From assembly GCA_021790075.1 (NCBI GenBank), contig JAJYIN010000073.1, positions 1-9,420 on the forward strand: a stretch of DNA of 9,420 bases, given 5' to 3'. The notes under the pieces were generated by a model, which did no database searches, was not told the origin of the DNA, and saw only the letters and a list, made by a program, of their open reading frames with translations. Below, piece after piece: positions 5,603 through 9,420 of the stretch. The translations under genes were made by a program, and so were the position numbers. Numbering within the stretch: the stretch's first letter is position 1; every line of letters begins with the position of its first letter. Origin of the DNA: Actinomycetes bacterium (GTDB lineage: Bacteria; Actinomycetota; Thermoleophilia; BMS3ABIN01).

Positions 5603-6957
5603 TACATCTTGGGCAGCTTCGCCATCGACTCCTTGATCTTCTCTTCCGGGTAGGCGTAGTCGATCAGGCTGCCGCCCAGGTACTGGTCGTAAGCGCTCAT
5701 GTCAAAATGACCGTGGCCGCTCAGGTTGAAGAGGATGACCTTCTCCTCGCCGGCTTCCTTGTACTCCAGCGCCTTGTCGATGGCCGCCTTGATGGCGTGG
5801 CTCGACTCCGGCGCCGGCACGATGCCCTCGTTGCGGGCGAACTGGACCGCCGCGTCGAAGACCTCGGTCTGGCCGTAGGCGACTGCGTTCATGTGTCCCG
5901 CATCCACGAGAGCGCTGATCAGGGGAGCCATGGCGTGGTAGCGGAGACCGCCGGCATGGATTCCCGGAGGCATGAAATCGTGGCCCAGGGTATGCATCAT
6001 CAGGAGCGGCGTCGAACACAGAGTGTCGCCGAAGTCATAAGTGTACTTGCCCTTGGTGACCGTGGGGCAGGAGGTCGGCTCCGCGGCCAGGAACTCGGTG
6101 TTCCTGTTCCCCGCCAGGCGCTCCCGCATGAAGGGGAAGGCCAGGCCGGCGTAGTTGCTGCCGCCGCCGATGCAGCCGATGATGATGTCCGGATAGACGT
6201 CGTTCATCTCCATCTGCTGCACCGCTTCCTCGCCCACGACCGTCTGGTGGAGCAGCACATGGTTAAGAACGCTCCCCAGAGAATAATTGGTGTCATCGTG
6301 GGTGGCCGCATCCTCGGACGCCTCGCTGATGGCGATGCCGAGGCTTCCCAGTGAGTCCGGAGTCTCCGCCAGGATCTGGCGTCCGGAATTGGTGCGGTCG
6401 GTGGGGCTGGCCAGGACCTCGGCGCCCCAGACTTCCATCATGCTGCGGCGGTAGGGTTTTTGCTCGTAACTCACCTTGACCATGTAGACGGTGCACTCCA
6501 TGCCGAACAGCTGCGTCGCCAGCGCCATGGAGCAGCCCCACTGGCCGGCGCCGGTCTCGGTGGCGATCCGTTTGATGCCGGCCTCCCGGTTGTAGTAAGC
6601 CTGCGGCACGGCGGTGTTGGGCTTGTGCGAACCCGCAGGGCTGCCGCCCTCGTACTTGTAATAAATCCGGGCAGGGGTGTCGAGCGCCTTTTCCAGCCGC
6701 CGCGCCCGGAACAGCGGCGACGGCCGCCAGAGCTTGTAGATCTCCCGCACCTCTTCCGGGATGTCAATAAAGCGCTCGGTGCTGACTTCCTGCATGATCA
6801 AGGACATGGGAAAGATGGGAGTCAGCGCCTCCGGGCCAACCGGCTCGCCGGTGGCTGGGTTGAGCGGCGGCTTGAGGCTGCCCTCGGGCATGTCGGGAGC
6901 GATGTTATACCACCGCGTTGGCAGCTTGTCCTCAGGGAGAATGGTCTTGACCGTCAT
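5602..6957 (-). CDS. trpB: TrpB2-type tryptophan synthase beta chain (PLP enzyme)
   Basis: The 451-residue protein matches the longer TrpB2 class of tryptophan synthase beta chains, not the TrpB1 of ordinary trp operons. The PLP-binding lysine is Lys112 in SPAGSHKPNTA, followed by ETGAGQWG (134-141). The phosphate-binding loop is GCIGGGSN (261-268). The N-terminal extension with WYNIAPDMP is typical of TrpB2. The enzyme joins indole and serine to form tryptophan. Stand-alone copies without trpA, as here, are often thought to salvage free indole. The ATG at 6957 has GGAGG 4 nt upstream; a start 12 codons earlier lacks such a site and would begin at the predicted transcript start. The gene is monocistronic here, with its own promoter and the transposon at its 3' end. 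No terminator for it is visible. Confidence 0.9.
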   Translation of the reverse strand: MTVKTILPEDKLPTRWYNIAPDMPEGSLKPPLNPATGEPVGPEALTPIFPMSLIMQEVSTERFIDIPEEVREIYKLWRPSPLFRARRLEKALDTPARIYYKYEGGSPAGSHKPNTAVPQAYYNREAGIKRIATETGAGQWGCSMALATQLFGMECTVYMVKVSYEQKPYRRSMMEVWGAEVLASPTDRTNSGRQILAETPDSLGSLGIAISEASEDAATHDDTNYSLGSVLNHVLLHQTVVGEEAVQQMEMNDVYPDIIIGCIGGGSNYAGLAFPFMRERLAGNRNTEFLAAEPTSCPTVTKGKYTYDFGDTLCSTPLLMMHTLGHDFMPPGIHAGGLRYHAMAPLISALVDAGHMNAVAYGQTEVFDAAVQFARNEGIVPAPESSHAIKAAIDKALEYKEAGEEKVILFNLSGHGHFDMSAYDQYLGGSLIDYAYPEEKIKESMAKLPKM

Positions 6958-6999
6958 GGTTCCTCCAGAAAGGTAAATAGAAAACGCCGGCAAATATGG

Positions 7000-7029
7000 A
7001 CTTTAGCCTGCCCGGGCATGCTTGGTCAA
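7000..7029 (-). promoter_or_regulatory. Candidate trpB2 promoter with a palindrome in its spacer
   Basis: On the minus strand TTGACC (7029-7024) and TAAAGT (7005-7000) are separated by 18 bp. This gives a start near 6993 and a leader of about 36 nt with a GGAGG ribosome binding site. The spacer is filled by an imperfect 16-bp palindrome (7006-7021) with 14 of 16 positions symmetric around CCCGGG. A protein bound there would block RNA polymerase, so it is a candidate operator. Confidence 0.5.
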
Positions 7030-7032
7030 GCA

Positions 7033-7062
7033 GAAAAAGCAAGGGGGCCCGGCCGGGTCCCC
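7033..7062 (-). terminator. Probable terminator of the TadE/G-like gene
   Basis: On the minus strand a GC-rich hairpin (arms GGGGACCC and GGGCCCCC, 7062-7043, loop GGCC, one G-U pair) is followed by TTGCTTTTT (7042-7034). It lies 48 bp after the stop codon of the gene at 7111-7509. The T-run is interrupted by GC, so efficiency may be moderate. It ends only a few bases before the -35 box of trpB2. Confidence 0.65.
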
Positions 7063-7110
7063 TGAAAACTGGATGGCCGGAACCTGGCCGCGGATGGTTG
7101 GAATGCTTTA

Positions 7111-7509
7111 CTAGCCGGTTTCCGAGTCAGTACCGGAATTCTGCTGATGGACCTGGTCCTTCAGGCCGGGGATGTAACGGAAGACGTAGGTCTTGGCATC
7201 GGCGCCGCAGGTGACTTTGTAAGAGTGGCCCACCGGGTTCACTTCGAAACCGATGAAGGTGAAGCCCCTGTCCTGGCAATACCGCGCGGCGACGTCCTGG
7301 GCATGATCGTCGCTGCGGTTCTGGTTGTAATCCAGGACGGCGGCGTGGGCGGCGTCTTTAGCCACGGCGCCGGATGCCGAGTAGGCGCGAAATACCGAGA
7401 CCCCGTCGATGATGAAGATGGCGATAATGGCGAAAATGATGGCCAAGAAGACCAGGGAGCTGGTGAAGCTGCCTTCCTCACTTGTCAATTTACTGACCGG
7501 CGATCTCAT
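7111..7509 (-). CDS. Small one-pass membrane protein, TadE/TadG-like
   Basis: The 132-residue protein has a short N-terminus ending in SEEGSF, one long hydrophobic helix (about 18-36), then a small outside domain with two cysteines (Cys78, Cys101) that could form a disulfide. This layout resembles the TadE/TadG minor pilin-like proteins of Flp/Tad pilus systems, in which an acidic residue precedes the helix and the rest is exported. The resemblance is in pattern rather than clear sequence motifs, so the family call is tentative. The ATG at 7509 follows AAGG at 10 nt. The gene lies 77 bp after the DUF6049-like gene on the same strand and is probably co-transcribed with it. No other tad genes are in view. 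Confidence 0.55.
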   Translation of the reverse strand: MRSPVSKLTSEEGSFTSSLVFLAIIFAIIAIFIIDGVSVFRAYSASGAVAKDAAHAAVLDYNQNRSDDHAQDVAARYCQDRGFTFIGFEVNPVGHSYKVTCGADAKTYVFRYIPGLKDQVHQQNSGTDSETG

Positions 7510-7586
7510 CTTGATGCTGCCTTGCCTTTTGGACCGTTTGCAAAACGCGCCTTTCAGTCCCAGGCCTATCCGCTTCCGGGTACCTG

Positions 7587-9420
7587 TCAGGCCCGCCGCC
7601 TCCTGACAACCAGCATGATGTACAGAAGGCCTCCCAGCAGGGCCGCGGCCGCCACGATGACGACAATCCAGACGCGGCCGCTGACGGGGTGGATGGTGGC
7701 GCCGTCTTTTGCCAGGATATGCCCCCGGGACTGGATGCTGGCTATCAGCGGTGCCCAGCCGCTGGAACGGTAAGGAACCCTGAGTTCCGTGGTGCCGGGT
7801 TCGAGTCGAAGCCGCTGCTGCCCTCCCTGAGGGAATTCCACATCACCGCCCTCAACTGCAATATCGGCGGTAAACGCATATTGATTCCCATTCTTAATAG
7901 TAACCAAAGCTTCACCGTCGCCGGAGCCCTGCAGCAGGGGCGTCTTGATGCTGATGGAGAGGTTGCCAAGCTCTCCCTGGACAAATCCGGCAACGGTGTC
8001 CAGGAATGCGAGTCCCCGGTTGGCATCCTCGGGGCTCACATTCCGGTTTATCAGGTAAGCGCTCTCGGCTGTGAAAAGATTCCGGGTGGCGGCTGCCAGT
8101 TCTGCCTGTTCGGAATCGACGCCGGCGCGGTAGTCCTCATACATTTCATGGACATCGCTCAGCCTCTGATAGTAGGTTTCGGAGATGTAACCGGACACAG
8201 GATCGTTGTAACGCAGCAGGGTGGAAGGCACCGTGCTGGGCTTGTACTTGGCGTTCGCTTCACCCAGGGTGATAGGGTTGATCCAGGATTCCTGGTTGAT
8301 TGCATTATAGACCCGCTGCCGCTGGCCGGCGGCGATGGCCGGCGATGGCGCCGGCGCCGCGGCAATGACCAGCCGGGTATGGCTGTCGTCCCGGTAGTCA
8401 TTGGCCAGCGCCGCAAAGAAGGCATTGGGATCCGGCTGACTGCCCAGTAATGCCTGGGAGGCGTCATCGTCAGCGAAAAAAGCGGTGATGCGCTCGCCGC
8501 CGATATCGCGCAGGCGGTAACTGGGCTCCCCTTCCGTGCCGGGCCTTCCCTGAACGCCGGTGCGCATGCTTCCCGACAGCACCGTGTATACGCCTCCCGT
8601 GACCGCCAGATATCTGAGCGAGTCGGTGGTGACGTCCAGCCCGGGAGCGTAGACACCGGATGGAGTAGCTTTGAGCCCGAGCTCATTGTCGATGACATCG
8701 TCACCCAGAGCGTACTGTCCAGTGCCGTCATCCCAACCGTCACGGGCGAGCATTGGCAGGCTGGTAAAGGTGTACGGAGAGGCGACGATCTCGGTATTGG
8801 CATCATTGGCGGCCAGCTGCCGCAAGCTTTCAAGGCAGCCGGCGGCGGCCGTCGCCTCGGGGGAACCCGCCGGGTAGCTGGTCACCTTGCCCCCCTGCCG
8901 CAGGTCAAAGCCGCCGGCAAGCGCCTTCAGCTGTTCCAGAAGTGATGGCTCGACGGCGTAGGTGGTCTTTACCCGGGGGAACTGCGACTGCAGGGCCTGG
9001 TGCTGGAGCAGGCTGTCGGGGGCCGCTGTGCCCGCCTGACAACGCCCGACGAGGGCGCCGTTCTCAAACTGTCCGGCGGGATTGCGCTCCGGGGGCGCTC
9101 CCACGGTCCAGACCAGCACCAGATCGACCGGCTGGTGCCCGCCGGGGTCGGCCACTGCCAGCCAGGTGTTGCTTCCCAGAACCTCCTTGCCGTCCCTGAC
9201 CAGGCTGACGCGCACCGGATAGCCGCCGGAACCGTCCGCGTCCAGATCGCTCAGTTTTGCTTCAAAGGTGACGGTTTTTTCACCGGAGAAGTCCACGGCC
9301 TGCTGAATGCCCTTGGTCGCGAGCGGCTGTGCCGTAAATGCCGCGGCTGACTGCGTGGACGCCGGTGGATAAATCTTGAGCTCCAGGTCACCAGAGAGGT
9401 TCGCGCCACCGCCATTCAGG
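7587..9420 (-). CDS. DUF6049-like envelope protein (N-terminus beyond the right edge)
   Basis: The frame is open to the right edge and gives 610 visible residues; the start lies outside. It begins in a beta-rich region with GGYPVRVSLVRDGKEVLGSNT (about 65-85). A large domain follows with VDLVLVWTV (about 98-106), TTYAVEPSLLEQL (152-164), EIVASPYTFTSLPML (210-224) and VYAPGLDVTTDSLRYLAVTGG (256-276). The order and spacing resemble actinobacterial DUF6049 proteins such as M. tuberculosis Rv3909, and the central part resembles glycoside hydrolase/deacetylase (GH57-like) folds. I do not see a proven catalytic residue set. A beta-sandwich-like region precedes one C-terminal membrane helix (about 584-604), which ends in RRRRA as a cytoplasmic stop-transfer tail. 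Most of the protein should therefore be outside. Its function is unknown; Rv3909 lies next to the lipid II flippase gene murJ, hinting at a cell-envelope role. Confidence 0.68.
   Translation of the reverse strand, partial: LNGGGANLSGDLELKIYPPASTQSAAAFTAQPLATKGIQQAVDFSGEKTVTFEAKLSDLDADGSGGYPVRVSLVRDGKEVLGSNTWLAVADPGGHQPVDLVLVWTVGAPPERNPAGQFENGALVGRCQAGTAAPDSLLQHQALQSQFPRVKTTYAVEPSLLEQLKALAGGFDLRQGGKVTSYPAGSPEATAAAGCLESLRQLAANDANTEIVASPYTFTSLPMLARDGWDDGTGQYALGDDVIDNELGLKATPSGVYAPGLDVTTDSLRYLAVTGGVYTVLSGSMRTGVQGRPGTEGEPSYRLRDIGGERITAFFADDDASQALLGSQPDPNAFFAALANDYRDDSHTRLVIAAAPAPSPAIAAGQRQRVYNAINQESWINPITLGEANAKYKPSTVPSTLLRYNDPVSGYISETYYQRLSDVHEMYEDYRAGVDSEQAELAAATRNLFTAESAYLINRNVSPEDANRGLAFLDTVAGFVQGELGNLSISIKTPLLQGSGDGEALVTIKNGNQYAFTADIAVEGGDVEFPQGGQQRLRLEPGTTELRVPYRSSGWAPLIASIQSRGHILAKDGATIHPVSGRVWIVVIVAAAALLGGLLYIMLVVRRRRA

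Noticed and set aside
5707..6354. A 215-codon plus-strand frame antisense to trpB2.
   Set aside because: Its composition is typical of a GC-rich shadow frame and trpB2 in the opposite strand is certain.
8331..8350. A tandem 10-bp near-repeat (GGCGATGGCC, GGCGATGGCG).
   Set aside because: It lies inside the DUF6049-like gene, where it encodes a short Ala/Pro-rich linker; chance repetition in GC-rich codons explains it.

Overview
The window looks like a piece of a GC-rich bacterial chromosome. An actinobacterial source, possibly one of the deep-branching anaerobic lineages, is my best guess. The main support is the large surface protein at the right edge, which resembles the actinobacterial DUF6049 family. 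Weaker support comes from GTG and TTG starts, an apparently leaderless transposase gene, and a small TadE/G-like protein. No rRNA, tRNA, CRISPR array or known riboswitch class was recognised.

Left part (1-1665): a membrane-anchored or secreted rhodanese-like protein (minus strand, cut by the left edge) and an ArsR-family repressor (plus strand) diverge from an AT-rich control region of about 300 bp. That region holds candidate promoters, a dyad that could be the repressor's operator, and a GC-rich leader in front of the rhodanese gene that could fold in two ways. A clear terminator closes the repressor gene. After it lies a start-less, truncated remnant of a DedA-family membrane protein.

Middle part (1655-4774): a metallo-beta-lactamase-fold hydrolase (minus) and a two-gene operon (plus) diverge around a perfect 17-bp dyad. 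The operon encodes a YhaM-type OB-HD 3'-5' exoribonuclease and a PIG-V-like multi-span glycosyltransferase.

Mobile element (4784-5602): a REP-associated tyrosine (HUH/Y1) transposase gene sits between perfect 24-bp inverted repeats, placed between the convergent glycosyltransferase and trpB2 genes. Its right end overlaps the last base of the trpB2 stop codon. The transposase has a near-consensus promoter positioned to give a leaderless mRNA.

Right part (5602-9420): a stand-alone TrpB2-type tryptophan synthase beta chain (minus) has its own promoter, with a palindrome in the spacer. Upstream of it, separated by a terminator, a probable minus-strand pair encodes a large DUF6049-like envelope protein (cut by the right edge) followed by a small TadE/G-like one-pass membrane protein.

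The gene content is mostly ordinary. The points most worth a second look are the transposon and its boundaries, the rhodanese/ArsR control region with its unexplained leader, and the DedA remnant.
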